Shown: positions 1 to 9,552, counted from the stretch's first letter. The stretch: DNA of 60,186 nt from Shewanella sp. CG12_big_fil_rev_8_21_14_0_65_47_15 (GCF_002783505.1 NZ_PFGL01000065.1:1-60186); one strand, 5' to 3'. Notes: generated from the sequence alone by a model not told the origin. Program-made: numbers and translations.

Positions 1-53
1 CCTTCACGTAGCGCTTGAATGGCAGCATTGATATCAAAAGTAGGTGTGGTCAT
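1..53 (-). CDS. Start of a probable IS256-family transposase (partial, runs off the left edge)
   Basis: The reverse strand from the ATG at 53 reads MTTPTFDINAAIQALREG before the window ends. This resembles the N-terminus I recall for IS256/Mutator-type transposases of Shewanella, where a short acidic lead ends in an LxxGK-type segment. A GAGATG sequence just upstream could serve as ribosome binding site. Only 17 complete codons are present, so the family call rests on a short match and is tentative. If correct, the outer end of the element should lie between here and about 240, but I could not recognise its terminal inverted repeat. Confidence 0.4.
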   Translation of the reverse strand, partial: MTTPTFDINAAIQALRE

Positions 54-402
54 AAATCATCTCTTTTTGGCATCCATGCCATCGCGGCATTTGTGCATCC
101 TTTCACATCAGACGGGGCGGTCGAGCATCCACGGACGGACTGGCTGCGAGTCGACGAGCGAATGCCATGGCAAGCCTGTGTGAGTGGATATCAGCAAATG
201 CTAAAATCCCAACGACTGAAATAACAGGTCACCCCGTACAGTTTGCCTAAACTATTAGGTCAAAAGGTGAGCTAGGTTCAGTACGATAATCTGTTATTCA
301 AAATAGTAAAAAGCCCTGCTTATACAGTGATGTATAGCATGGCTTTTTGAAGCGAGTTTGCATTCGCTCATCTCTTTACACTAAAACCGCATCATAGATA
401 TT
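54..402. other. Intergenic stretch with the probable IS end and one terminator
   Basis: No convincing gene lies here; short open frames on the plus strand have no ribosome binding site and no recognisable product. The half next to the transposase start is more GC-rich than the half next to ggt, which is what an insertion-sequence end joining host DNA would look like. The only defined element is the hairpin at 308-348. Confidence 0.5.
308..348. terminator. Bidirectional rho-independent terminator downstream of ggt
   Basis: AAAAAGCC and TGCT/TATAC on the left pair with GTATAGCA and GGCTTTTT on the right around an AGTGAT loop. The run of A on one side and T on the other lets it work in both directions. 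It lies 55 bases past the ggt stop codon. Confidence 0.75.
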
Positions 403-2142
403 CTAGTAACCGATAGCTTCGCTACCCGAGTGGCGTGGATCTGACGCGCCAAAAATCCCTTGTTCGGTCACCATAATTGATTGCGTACTGCCCATAGCGG
501 ACTGTACTTTCACTTTGTGGCCTTTGGCTTCGAGCAGGGATATGGTATCGCGGTTTAAGCTGGATTCGACCCGCAGCTCATCGGGCAGCCATTGATGATG
601 CACCCGGGCTGCATTGCTGGCTTCGGCGATGTTTAATCCATGATCAATCACATTCATGATGATCTGCAGTGTGGTGGTGATAATGCGTGAGCCGCCCGGG
701 CTGCCAGTGACGAGGAAAGGTTTGCCACCCTTCATCACGATAGTGGGGCTCATTGAGCTGAGTGGGCGCTTATTGCCTTCGACCGCGTTGGCATCGCCGC
801 CAACTAAACCGTAGCCGTTTGGTACGCCGGGTTTAGCTGAGAAATCGTCCATCTCGTTATTGAGCAAAATGCCAGTTCCCTTTGCCACTAATCCTGAGCC
901 GTAGCTGAAATTTAGGGTGTAAGTGTTTGAAACGGCATTACCCCATTTATCCACCACCGAGAAGTGAGTGGTTTGGTCGCTTTCATAGGGGGTGAGTTTA
1001 CCTGGCTTGATTTCGGCGCTTGGTGTTGTTTTATTGATGGCAATTTTACTGGCGATTTTTTGGGCGTAGTCCTTACTGGTTAAGGCTTTGACGGGCACCT
1101 TATAGAAGTCGGGATCGCCTAAGTATTCGCTGCGATCGCTATAGGCTTGCTTCATGGTTTCCGTCATCAGATGGATCGTTTGGGCGGTGTTGTGGCCGAA
1201 CTTATCGATGGGGAATTGCTGAAGTACATTGAGCATTTCGATGATGTGTACGCCGCCCGATGAAGGGGGCGGCATAGACACAACCTCGTAGCCACGGTAT
1301 TCGCCGCGCACGGGTTCGCGTTCGACAACCTTATAATTTTTAAGATCGTCTAAGGTCATAATGCCGCCAGCTTCCTGCACTGCATTGATGAGTTTAGTGG
1401 CGGTTTCACCTTCGTAGAATCCTTTGGTGCCTTTTTCAGCGATAAGGCGTAGCGAGTGAGCGAGTTCGGGTTGTTTTAAAATATCGTCGACTTGATAGTC
1501 ACTGCCGTCGGCTTTATAGAAAATCGCGGCAGTGCTTGGCCATTGGCTCATACGGCGTTTTAGGCCAGAGAGGGACACGGCCAAATCGGGGGTCACACTA
1601 ATACCTTCCTGAGCCATTTTAATGGCGGGGGCAGTGACCTCAGCAAGTGTCATTGTGCCATATTTTTCAAGGGCTAAGCTCATACCCATTACCGTACCAG
1701 GGACGCCTACCGCAAGGCCGTGCTCGCGGCTCAGTTTTTCTACTGCGTCACCATTCTCGTCGAGGAAAATATCTTTTTTCGCCTTGGATGGGGCCATTTC
1801 GCGGTAATCGATGGCGATGGTTTTGTTTTCTTTGGCAATATGCACCAACATAAAACCGCCGCCACCAATATTGCCTGCCCGCGGTAAAGTGACCGCCAAG
1901 CTGAAGGCGACCGCCACGGCCGCATCGACAGCATTACCACCTTGCTTTAGGATCTCAACACCGGTGCGACTGGCGAGGGCTTCTTGGCTGGCAACCATGC
2001 CATGCTTGGCCCACACAGGTTGTGCTGTGGCCATCTGGCTGAAAATTGAAGGTTCATCGGCATAAAGCGTCGGGAAAGATAGCAGTGGTAAAGCCATGGC
2101 AATGGCGAGAATAAGAGGTCTAAACGGTCTTGTTGGACGCAT
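403..2142 (-). CDS. ggt: Gamma-glutamyltransferase (glutathione hydrolase), periplasmic
   Basis: Gamma-glutamyltranspeptidase of the Ntn-hydrolase family. It removes or transfers the gamma-glutamyl group of glutathione and related peptides in the periplasm. The precursor is expected to cleave itself before the Thr of QTTHFSVVD (about residue 390 of 579), giving large and small subunits. The motifs NTYTLNF, PLSSMSPTI and GSPGGSRI of the small subunit are all present. The start at 2142 is chosen because it has an AGGA ribosome binding site and opens a signal peptide (MRPTRPFRPLILAIAMALP, then an AxA-like site near LYADEP). A longer frame begins at 2226 but would bury the signal peptide. Length fits the family. 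It is transcribed divergently from the next gene. Confidence 0.93.
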   Translation of the reverse strand: MRPTRPFRPLILAIAMALPLLSFPTLYADEPSIFSQMATAQPVWAKHGMVASQEALASRTGVEILKQGGNAVDAAVAVAFSLAVTLPRAGNIGGGGFMLVHIAKENKTIAIDYREMAPSKAKKDIFLDENGDAVEKLSREHGLAVGVPGTVMGMSLALEKYGTMTLAEVTAPAIKMAQEGISVTPDLAVSLSGLKRRMSQWPSTAAIFYKADGSDYQVDDILKQPELAHSLRLIAEKGTKGFYEGETATKLINAVQEAGGIMTLDDLKNYKVVEREPVRGEYRGYEVVSMPPPSSGGVHIIEMLNVLQQFPIDKFGHNTAQTIHLMTETMKQAYSDRSEYLGDPDFYKVPVKALTSKDYAQKIASKIAINKTTPSAEIKPGKLTPYESDQTTHFSVVDKWGNAVSNTYTLNFSYGSGLVAKGTGILLNNEMDDFSAKPGVPNGYGLVGGDANAVEGNKRPLSSMSPTIVMKGGKPFLVTGSPGGSRIITTTLQIIMNVIDHGLNIAEASNAARVHHQWLPDELRVESSLNRDTISLLEAKGHKVKVQSAMGSTQSIMVTEQGIFGASDPRHSGSEAIGY

Positions 2143-2248
2143 ATTCAATCCTGAATTTATTTTCTTATGGCTATGCAATGTGCCGAGAATTAGGCTTAAT
2201 TGCAACCTCATATGTTTGCTTATCACCCTAAGGATGAGAATTTACCTA

Positions 2249-3526
2249 ATGAAGCCGCTGATCTTGGCCTTTGCGAGTTCAATCGCTGATATTGCATCCC
2301 ATGGGTGGAATGCTGTGATGGGCAAGGCGAACCCCTTCTGTCGCCACGAATTTTTGTTGGCGCTTGAACAGAGTGGCTCTGCCTGCGTTGCAACGGGTTG
2401 GATCCCTAAACATCTGTGCGTATTTGATGCCAGTGGGATTGCTAGTCTTGAGTATGCTGAGATTAACGACGATAGCATTAGCTTGAGTTCACAGGGCGCG
2501 AAGCATTTTATCGATTTGCCACTTTTAGCCGTGATGCCCCTATACCAAAAGTCCCACTCCTATGGTGAATATGTGTTCGATTGGGCATGGGCAGAGGCTT
2601 ATGAGCGCCATGGCTTGGATTATTATCCCAAATGGGTGAATGCGATCCCGTTTACCCCTGTGCAAGGACGGCGGCTGGGCATTCAGCCCGAATTAGCCAA
2701 TGTGGAGCAAATGCGTATAGCCGAACTCTTGCTGCTGACATTGAATCGTCAGCTTATGTTAGGGCGGGATGATATCCAGCTGTCCTCATGGCACAGTTTA
2801 TTTGTGGCATCGTCACAAGCCCCCTTATTTGAGTGCTTGTCGGCTCCGATCCTTAGGCGCTTAGGCACGCAGTTCCATTGGCATAATCGCGGTTATCGGA
2901 ATTTTGAGGACTTTCTGGCGGGCTTTAGCTCGCGCAAACGTAAAAATATCTTGAAGGAGCGGGCACAGTTACAGCCTTTTAATCTTAAGTTTCATTTTGT
3001 TGAAGGTGAGCAGATTAGCCCTTTGCAATGGCAAACATTTATCCAATGTTATCAATTAACGTATCTTAAGCGCTCGGGCCATCGGGGTTACTTAACCCCG
3101 GCATTTTTTCAGCAGTTGGGGGCGCAATTAGCCGAGCACATCCTACTGTTAGTGGTAGAAGATGCAAAGGGCGAGATGATAGCTGGCGCCTTGTACCTCA
3201 AAGGCGAGCATACTCAAGGGCAAAAATGCTTATACGGTCGTTATTGGGGCACGAGGGTCGAACTCGACGGCTTACACTTTGAAGCCTGCTATTACCAAGG
3301 TATTCAATATTGTATTGAACATGCGTTCCAAATGTTTGATGCGGGCGCACAGGGTGAGCATAAGGTGCTGCGCGGCTTTGAACCTGTAGAGATATATTCC
3401 TACCATAACATCGCCCATTCGGGATTTAAGGCGGCGATTGCGGATTTTGTCATACAGGAAACCGAGCAAATGCAGCAATATATAGTGCAGATGCGAGACA
3501 TTCTGCCCTATAAAAAAGCGATCTAA
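2249..3526 (+). CDS. FemAB/GNAT-like protein of the COG3146 (DUF482) family
   Basis: About 425 residues matching the COG3146 family, often labelled peptidoglycan biosynthesis protein or GNAT acetyltransferase. Supporting segments are the RGYRNFEDFL / SSRKRKNI stretch, YLKRSGHRGYLTP in the middle and FDAGAQGEHKVLRGFEP near the end, the last being typical of this family. The substrate is unknown, and I infer only an acyl- or aminoacyl-transfer fold. The start is uncertain: the open frame extends to 2096, but the family usually begins at MKPLILAFASSI (2249). An ATG at 2234 directly follows AAGG and is the alternative. Divergent from ggt. Confidence 0.8.
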   Translation: MKPLILAFASSIADIASHGWNAVMGKANPFCRHEFLLALEQSGSACVATGWIPKHLCVFDASGIASLEYAEINDDSISLSSQGAKHFIDLPLLAVMPLYQKSHSYGEYVFDWAWAEAYERHGLDYYPKWVNAIPFTPVQGRRLGIQPELANVEQMRIAELLLLTLNRQLMLGRDDIQLSSWHSLFVASSQAPLFECLSAPILRRLGTQFHWHNRGYRNFEDFLAGFSSRKRKNILKERAQLQPFNLKFHFVEGEQISPLQWQTFIQCYQLTYLKRSGHRGYLTPAFFQQLGAQLAEHILLLVVEDAKGEMIAGALYLKGEHTQGQKCLYGRYWGTRVELDGLHFEACYYQGIQYCIEHAFQMFDAGAQGEHKVLRGFEPVEIYSYHNIAHSGFKAAIADFVIQETEQMQQYIVQMRDILPYKKAI

Positions 3527-3601
3527 CGGATTTGTAGATCGCTTATCAAGCTATTTAACCGCGGTGCATTTAGCCTGCGGTTGTGTGGTGGATCTGGCCG
3601 A

Positions 3602-4225
3602 TTAGCTTATGGCTAACCAAATACCTACGCCTATCATAAGGCTACCCGCAATTCGATTTAGCCAACGGATATTATCACCACGGCTTAGGAAGAGTCGCAG
3701 GCTTTTGCCGCCGCTGGCGTAGGCGAGCATGGAAGTAAACTCTGTCACCATGATAATACTCAGCAATGCGATAAGTTGGGGGGCAACGTCGCGTTCGGCA
3801 TTGATAAAGGGGGGCAGCAGTGACACCATAAATGCCCAACCTTTAGGATTGGCAATGGCGGTAATAAAGCCTTGGGATATTAAGGTCACATTGCTGGCTC
3901 TGGGGTTAGTGTCGTCATCGCTTAACATGGCCATCTTGCCGCGAGCACGCCACATCTGTACGCCGATATAGCCTAAATAAATGCCGCCAACCCATTTAAA
4001 AATTTGAAATATTTCCGGATAGTTGAGCATGATGCTGGCAACGCCCATCACGGCCGCGGTGGCGACTAATGCCACACCGACGAGTTCCCCTAACATCATC
4101 CACAGGGTGCGACGTACGCCTATGCTCATCCCCAGCGTCATGGCAAGCGTCATACACATGCCCGGCGTGATAGCAACAAAGAAAAAGGTCGGGATAAACA
4201 CTGCGAGTAAGGCAACATCTGGCAT
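3602..4225 (-). CDS. LysE/RhtB-family amino-acid exporter
   Basis: A 207-residue integral membrane protein with about six hydrophobic segments. It carries the N-terminal family signature around ITPGMCMTLAMTLGMSIG and the conserved ANPKGWAFM segment in its second half. LysE/RhtB proteins export amino acids such as lysine, threonine or homoserine using the proton gradient; the substrate here cannot be read from sequence. It stands alone between two plus-strand genes, converging with the GNAT-like gene. Confidence 0.88.
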   Translation of the reverse strand: MPDVALLAVFIPTFFFVAITPGMCMTLAMTLGMSIGVRRTLWMMLGELVGVALVATAAVMGVASIMLNYPEIFQIFKWVGGIYLGYIGVQMWRARGKMAMLSDDDTNPRASNVTLISQGFITAIANPKGWAFMVSLLPPFINAERDVAPQLIALLSIIMVTEFTSMLAYASGGKSLRLFLSRGDNIRWLNRIAGSLMIGVGIWLAIS

Positions 4226-4524
4226 GGTTCGGTTCGTCTTGAGTCTGTACTAGAGGGCCGTTAGTGTAATGAAAATAGGCGATTTAGCCAATGCGTGACA
4301 CTGATGTTTAGGCAAGTAACTGTAACTTAGTGTGTAAATCATGCTACAACAATCATAAGCTCACCCTATTGGATACTCGCCAAGTTGCCAGTGGTATAAA
4401 TAATTGTAAAGTGATGAAGCCGTTTATACGAAACTGAGTTTTGGCGTCAGGTCTGCTGAGTTTCCCAACTTGGCCTTTCATTCGCTATAGTGATATCGGC
4501 ACATTAACGGAGTTTATAGACGGA

Positions 4525-5952
4525 TTGAAGACACTTTTATCAAGACACCTTCCTGCAAAGGAGGGTCTGTTATCGCTTATACTCGCGGCGGTTCTGTATT
4601 ACGGTGTAGGTTTTATGGGGCAAACACTCTTTAGTTTGCAACCGTCAAATATCACCCTTATCTGGTTACCTTCAGGCATTGCATTAGTCATGTTGCTCAT
4701 TTGGGGTTTTAGAGCCTTGGGGCTGATTTTTATCGGCAGTTTTCTACTCAATATTGAGGGCATGTTACTTCAAAATTCTATGGCCTTATCTGTGCTGCAT
4801 ACATCGGTGGCGGCATTAGTCGATGCCCTGGCGCCAACCTTATCTTTACTGTTACTGCGCCGTTTTTTACCCTATGGTGCCCGTAACGCTAATGATTTAC
4901 TCAAATTTGTTGTACTGGCTGGGATAGTACCTATTTTATGCTCCAGCGGCCTATTATCGTGGAATTTAGTGCTGGGGCATTACATAGCGCCTTCGGCTTT
5001 TTGGGATATGGGGCAAATGTTCTTTTTCGCCGACATACTGGGTATCGTCTTGGTGTATCAGATCTATGCCGGTTGGATGGAAGTTCATGCCCTAAAGATT
5101 GAACGCAAGCGCCATATACTGCTACCTCTTATTGGCTTGCCCCTGTTTTGCATTGTGGGCGTATTGTTTGACTTGGGGTGGTTATTCTATGTTGTTCCAC
5201 CGCTTTTAGTGGTTTTAGCCTTTGAAGTCACTCGCTTTTACCTCGCAATATTTAGCAGCTTATCTATGTTGTTTATGATTTTAGCGACGGCGCAAGGTGT
5301 TGGACCATTTATTAACCAAACACAAGTACAGACGAATGCAGAGATGATGGCCTTTGTATTGTCATCGGCATTGACCATTTTTGGGGTTTCACTGCAGCGG
5401 GCACAGTTGCGACGTTCTGAAAAAGATAAGCAAACGGCAGAAAAAGAAGCCCAATATGATCCCCTCTCTGGCCTGCTGAACCGACGTGCTTTTATGCCGC
5501 AACTCGCACAATTGACGACAGAAAATGCATATCAAGGTCACTGCAGTGTGGCGATGCTGGATTTGGATAACTTTAAAGCGATCAATGATACCTATGGTCA
5601 CAGTGTGGGTGATAGGGTGATCCAACTGTTGGCGCAGATCATTCATAACCATTGCCGTAGCCAAGATATTGCCGCGCGTTTAGGTGGAGAGGAGTTTGCC
5701 TTAGTGTTAAAGGATATCGATGAAGCGCAAGTCTTCCCTTTGCTTGAGCGCATTCGCAGCACGTTGGCGAATATGTCCATTGCCGCAGAGGATAGTACTA
5801 TTTATTGCACCGTCAGCATTGGTTGGGCGGAGCGTGGTATTGGAGCAGAGGGCGAGGCCCTATTACACTTAGCCGATAAAGCCCTGTATCAAGCAAAGGC
5901 GAAGGGAAAAAATTGCATTGTTAAATTCGAAGCGGCAACAGACCTAGTCTGA
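4525..5952 (+). CDS. MASE1-GGDEF diguanylate cyclase
   Basis: Membrane-anchored diguanylate cyclase that makes cyclic di-GMP from two GTP. The N-terminal part (to about residue 300) is a multi-helix MASE1-type sensor (QPSNITLIWLPSGIAL is typical). The GGDEF domain follows with DPLSGLLNRRAF, LDNFKAINDTYGH and the active site GGEEF. RSQD sits five residues before GGEEF, so the inhibitory I-site is present and product inhibition is expected. No ATG lies near the start. I chose the TTG at 4525, which has GGAG upstream; a TTG at 4441 would give 28 extra residues but lacks a ribosome binding site. Confidence 0.88.
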   Translation: MKTLLSRHLPAKEGLLSLILAAVLYYGVGFMGQTLFSLQPSNITLIWLPSGIALVMLLIWGFRALGLIFIGSFLLNIEGMLLQNSMALSVLHTSVAALVDALAPTLSLLLLRRFLPYGARNANDLLKFVVLAGIVPILCSSGLLSWNLVLGHYIAPSAFWDMGQMFFFADILGIVLVYQIYAGWMEVHALKIERKRHILLPLIGLPLFCIVGVLFDLGWLFYVVPPLLVVLAFEVTRFYLAIFSSLSMLFMILATAQGVGPFINQTQVQTNAEMMAFVLSSALTIFGVSLQRAQLRRSEKDKQTAEKEAQYDPLSGLLNRRAFMPQLAQLTTENAYQGHCSVAMLDLDNFKAINDTYGHSVGDRVIQLLAQIIHNHCRSQDIAARLGGEEFALVLKDIDEAQVFPLLERIRSTLANMSIAAEDSTIYCTVSIGWAERGIGAEGEALLHLADKALYQAKAKGKNCIVKFEAATDLV

Positions 5953-6068
5953 ATATAGGGCTGAATCTAGGATTGCATGGCAGCGTAAGTTGAGACGAAT
6001 ATGCGTCAATGTATAGGGACTGTCCCGACGCTCAGGTTAACTTGCTCGAATGGGTTATGTTATTAATA

Positions 6069-6101
6069 TAAAAAACGGTGCCAATGGCACCGTTTTTTAT
6101 T
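6069..6101. terminator. Bidirectional terminator between the cyclase and hppD
   Basis: Perfect hairpin AAAACGGTGCC-AAT-GGCACCGTTTT with an A run on the left and a T run on the right. It can end both the plus-strand cyclase transcript and the minus-strand hmgA-hppD transcript, whose stop codon is ten bases away. Confidence 0.9.
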
Positions 6102-6110
6102 TGGGGAGCT

Positions 6111-7151
6111 TTACAATACGCCGCGGCGCATTTGATCCCGTTCAATCGATTGGAACAGGGCGGTAAAGTTGCCTTCACCAAAACCTAAGTTATTCTTACG
6201 CTGAATAATTTCGATGAAAATAGGCCCGAATAGATTCTTAGTGAAGATCTGCAGTAAATAACCGGATTCATCGCCATCCACCAAAATTTGGTGATGTTTG
6301 ATGCGCTCACGGTCCTCAGTCACCTGTGGCAACTTATCGAATATGGTGTCGTAGTACTCGGGAATAATGTCTAGGCATTGGATTGAACTGCCTTCCATCG
6401 CATCTAAGGATTTAACAATATCGCGGCTTCTAAAGGCCAAGTGCTGCACACCTGGACCATTGTATTCCTTGAGGTATTCATCGATTTGGTTCTTATCGTT
6501 GCCTTTACCTTCGTTGATGGGGATACAGAAACTACCATCGGGAGAGCGCAGGGCGTAGGACACGAGTGCGGTTTGTACGCCGCTGATATCAAAATAGCGT
6601 ACCTCGGTAAAACCAAAGATATTTTTATAGAAGTTAGCCCAATGTTCCATTGTGCCTTTGTAGACGTTGTTGGTTAAGTGATCGACTTCAATAAAGCCTT
6701 TCTCTTGGGTGATCACTTGCTCATCTAAATCTTCAAAATCAGTGGCATAGATATTATTATCCGCACCGAATGTATCGATAAAATAAATTAAGCTGTCGCC
6801 AATGCCGTAGATAGCGGGATAGGGCAGATCCTTATTGGCGTCATCGGCGGGTTTTGCACCGCGCTCAACGGCAACCCGATAGGCAAAACTCGCATCTTCG
6901 ACACGCCAGCCCATAGAACAAATGGCAGGACCATGGGATTTGGCAAATTTAGCCGAAAATCCTTCGCGCTCAGTATTGAGTAGGAAGTTAATATCATTTT
7001 GTTTGTAATAGAGAATGTCTTTATTTTTGGCTTTTTTCAGCAGGGAAAAACCAAAATCAATAAAGACTTTATGCATAAAATCGCTATCGGGGCTGGCGAA
7101 TTCAGTGAATTCGATACCTAATAAGCCCAGTGGATTGAGTTCGCTTGCCAT
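6111..7151 (-). CDS. hppD: 4-hydroxyphenylpyruvate dioxygenase
   Basis: Iron(II) enzyme that converts 4-hydroxyphenylpyruvate to homogentisate, the second step of tyrosine breakdown. It has two vicinal-oxygen-chelate halves. The iron ligands are visible as His in VDHLTNNV, His in VQHLAFRS and Glu in PIFIEIIQRK. Length (346 aa) fits the bacterial enzyme. A GAGGAAAGG ribosome binding site precedes the start. It lies 73 bases after hmgA on the same strand, so the two form an operon that makes and then opens homogentisate. If the ring-opening step is overwhelmed, homogentisate oxidises to the brown pigment pyomelanin. Confidence 0.95.
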   Translation of the reverse strand: MASELNPLGLLGIEFTEFASPDSDFMHKVFIDFGFSLLKKAKNKDILYYKQNDINFLLNTEREGFSAKFAKSHGPAICSMGWRVEDASFAYRVAVERGAKPADDANKDLPYPAIYGIGDSLIYFIDTFGADNNIYATDFEDLDEQVITQEKGFIEVDHLTNNVYKGTMEHWANFYKNIFGFTEVRYFDISGVQTALVSYALRSPDGSFCIPINEGKGNDKNQIDEYLKEYNGPGVQHLAFRSRDIVKSLDAMEGSSIQCLDIIPEYYDTIFDKLPQVTEDRERIKHHQILVDGDESGYLLQIFTKNLFGPIFIEIIQRKNNLGFGEGNFTALFQSIERDQMRRGVL

Positions 7152-7224
7152 GATCCTTTCCTCATTTATGTGTGCAACACGCTATCACTCTCATTGCTCC
7201 AGAGGGAGCCTTGGTGACTTAGGG

Positions 7225-8385
7225 CTAGTCTTCTAGCCAAGAGCGGTTGTAGTCTTTGCTCATGCAATTTTGTACATGTTCGGTTAATTTCAGTGGGGCG
7301 AAGGTGTCCACCATCACTGCGTATTCATAGGTGTCTTTTTTGCCGATAGAGGCCTCGGTGCGACCCGGTTGCGGCCCGTGGGCCACGCCTTTTTGATGTA
7401 AGGTCATGTAACCCGCTTCGATTCCGGTGCGGCTCATAAAATCGCCATCGACGTAATACAAGACTTCGTCGCTATCGATATTGTTATGGTAATAAGGCGC
7501 TGGAATCGATTTCGGGTGAAAATCGTAGGGACGCGGCACAAAGTTACATACCACAAAATTGTGGGCGGTAAAGACTAAGTGATCCGACGGCGGCAAATGA
7601 ATTTTACCCACCTTTGGCGCGTATTCGGTGATATTGAATGCCCAAGGGTAGACACAACCATCCCAACCCACTAAGTCAAAGGGATGCCACTCGAGCGTGG
7701 TGAGTTGGTACTTATCACCAAACTTACACACTAAGGGGAAGGCGCCGCGCTCAACCACAGCATCTTGCAATGTGGGTACCCGCAAATCGCGCTCGCAGTA
7801 AGGTGCCGATTCTAATAACTGACCATATTCATTACGAAAATGCTTAGGCACTTCCACCATAGAGAATGACTCTATAACGAAAAGTCGCACATTGTTGTAA
7901 TCGTTGAATTTAAGTTGATAAGTTGTGCCGCGGGGGATGACTAAATAATCCCACTTTTGGACGCTAATCGTGCCGTATTCGCTCAGGAGAGTGCCTTCAC
8001 CTTGGTGGACAAAAATCACTTCATCGGCGTAGGCGTTACGGTAAAACTCATCGGTATCTGTGGTCACTTTAGCGGTATAGAGGGCCACATCATTGTTATA
8101 AAAAATCTTGTTGCGGGCGCTAAAGAAGTTGCCTTCGCGGTCGGCTTCGCGGGAGTCGAGTTTATAGTTTTGCACTAGGGAGTCTTCCCAGTTTGCACCA
8201 TGACCTAGGCTATAGGGCGCGACTTCCAACGCCTTGGTCGGCATATTGTGGTGATACTTATTGGAATAGATATTGGAAAAACCATGGGTAGAGAAAAGCT
8301 CCTCGCGGTATAGCTCGCCGTTTTCCTTTTCAAATGCGATGTGGCGCTTTTGGGGTATTTGGCCTTGTTTCACATAAAATGGCAT
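7225..8385 (-). CDS. hmgA: Homogentisate 1,2-dioxygenase
   Basis: Opens the ring of homogentisate to give maleylacetoacetate. The cupin-type protein shows the conserved FVPRPYDFHP, PYYHNNIDSDEVLYYVDG and LHQKGVAHGPQPG segments that hold the iron ligands (His, Glu, His). It is 386 aa, shorter at the N-terminus than the roughly 430-aa enzymes but like the short bacterial type. AAGGA precedes the start. It is the first gene of the operon with hppD. The next two enzymes of the pathway (isomerase and fumarylacetoacetase) are not in the window. Confidence 0.93.
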   Translation of the reverse strand: MPFYVKQGQIPQKRHIAFEKENGELYREELFSTHGFSNIYSNKYHHNMPTKALEVAPYSLGHGANWEDSLVQNYKLDSREADREGNFFSARNKIFYNNDVALYTAKVTTDTDEFYRNAYADEVIFVHQGEGTLLSEYGTISVQKWDYLVIPRGTTYQLKFNDYNNVRLFVIESFSMVEVPKHFRNEYGQLLESAPYCERDLRVPTLQDAVVERGAFPLVCKFGDKYQLTTLEWHPFDLVGWDGCVYPWAFNITEYAPKVGKIHLPPSDHLVFTAHNFVVCNFVPRPYDFHPKSIPAPYYHNNIDSDEVLYYVDGDFMSRTGIEAGYMTLHQKGVAHGPQPGRTEASIGKKDTYEYAVMVDTFAPLKLTEHVQNCMSKDYNRSWLED

Positions 8386-8520
8386 GGTTATTCCTTCAAT
8401 GTTGCGTTGCAGGCTTGCCTACATCGCTGGTCGTTATGCTGCAAGTTGCATTAGTGTGATCTTGTTATCAATTTAGTTGCTTGGATGAACAAAAAAAAGA
8501 ATAATAAATCTGTTATCTCA

Positions 8521-8535
8521 ATCTAAAAATTAGAT
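8521..8535. promoter_or_regulatory. LysR-type operator between hmgA and the LysR gene
   Basis: A perfect inverted repeat ATCTAA-AAA-TTAGAT that fits the T-N11-A rule for LysR-type regulators. It lies in the 197-base space between the divergent hmgA and LysR genes, 54 bases before the LysR start, where such a regulator usually binds to control both directions. Confidence 0.6.
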
Positions 8536-8588
8536 GGTACTTTTATCTTTACGAATTGTAGTGTTTCCATGACAAGCAAGGAGTGACT

Positions 8589-9503
8589 ATGCGCATCGAT
8601 ATTGATGCTTTTAATGTGCTGCAGGTGCTGGTGGAAGAGGGCAGTTTTGCCAAGGCGGCTGAGCGGTTACACAAGGCACAATCGGCGGTGAGTTATCAAG
8701 TTAAAAAGTTAGAGGATCACTTAGGTGTATCGCTTTTTAGCCGTGAGCAATACCGAGCAGAGTTGACGTCAGAAGGGCGGGTGATTTTGGCCGAGGGGCA
8801 AAGATTACTGCAACACCTTGCAAATATTGAACATTTAGCCAGCCGCTTTAGTGAAGGCTGGGAACCTAAGCTGGAATTAGTCATAGATGGTGCCCTGCCA
8901 ATGGAGCCAATAATGACGGCGCTTAAGCGTATGGCGGAGCATCATATCCCCACAAAAATTCAGCTCAATATGGAATTTCTAGGCGGTGTACAGCATAGAT
9001 TTGAGCGGGATAATGCCGACCTTATGCTGGTGAAGGATTATCGCACTGGCCCCTATTACCATCCGCAGCCGTTGCCCGCAATCACCAGTATTCTGGTGGC
9101 GAGTGCATCCCACCCCCTCGCGGTCATTAAAGAAATTAGTTTGCCTGAATTGCAGCAGCATGTGGAATTGACTATCGAAGACTCGTCACCGAATAAAAGC
9201 TATCGGGATGAAATGCAGTTTGGTGGTGATAAAGTGTTTTATCTTTCAGGGTTTATTATGAAGAAGAACGCCTTATTAAAAGGGCTGGGTTTTGGTTGGT
9301 TGCCGGATTTCTTAGTACAAGAAGAGTTGGCTAAGGGGGAATTAGTTGAAATCGATTTTGTCGGTGGCAGCCGCTACACCTTTATTCCACAGCTAGTCTC
9401 GACGTTAGAAAGGCCATTAAGGCGTGCTGGGCAACTCTTTACCGAGTTGATATTAGAAGAATTTGCTAAGGCAGAGCAGTTTAATGGCGTGGGTTTAGGA
9501 TAA
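8589..9503 (+). CDS. LysR-family regulator, probable controller of hmgA-hppD
   Basis: 304 residues: an N-terminal winged helix-turn-helix (GSFAKAAERLHKAQSAVSYQ is the recognition region) followed by a substrate-binding domain. It is divergent from hmgA with a T-N11-A palindrome between them, so regulation of tyrosine catabolism is inferred from position. The ATG at 8589 is preferred because AAGGAG lies five bases upstream; the GTG at 8583 overlaps that ribosome binding site. The effector is not known and could be an aromatic intermediate. Confidence 0.88.
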   Translation: MRIDIDAFNVLQVLVEEGSFAKAAERLHKAQSAVSYQVKKLEDHLGVSLFSREQYRAELTSEGRVILAEGQRLLQHLANIEHLASRFSEGWEPKLELVIDGALPMEPIMTALKRMAEHHIPTKIQLNMEFLGGVQHRFERDNADLMLVKDYRTGPYYHPQPLPAITSILVASASHPLAVIKEISLPELQQHVELTIEDSSPNKSYRDEMQFGGDKVFYLSGFIMKKNALLKGLGFGWLPDFLVQEELAKGELVEIDFVGGSRYTFIPQLVSTLERPLRRAGQLFTELILEEFAKAEQFNGVGLG

Positions 9504-9511
9504 ATGAAGGC

Positions 9512-9530
9512 GCACGCCCATCGGGCGTGC
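9512..9530. terminator. Hairpin after the LysR gene
   Basis: GCACGCCC-ATC-GGGCGTGC, eight perfect pairs, located nine bases after the LysR stop. No T run follows on either strand, so it may act as a weak or factor-assisted terminator between two converging genes. Confidence 0.5.
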
Positions 9531-9552
9531 TACCTGTGAGTTCTATCTATCA

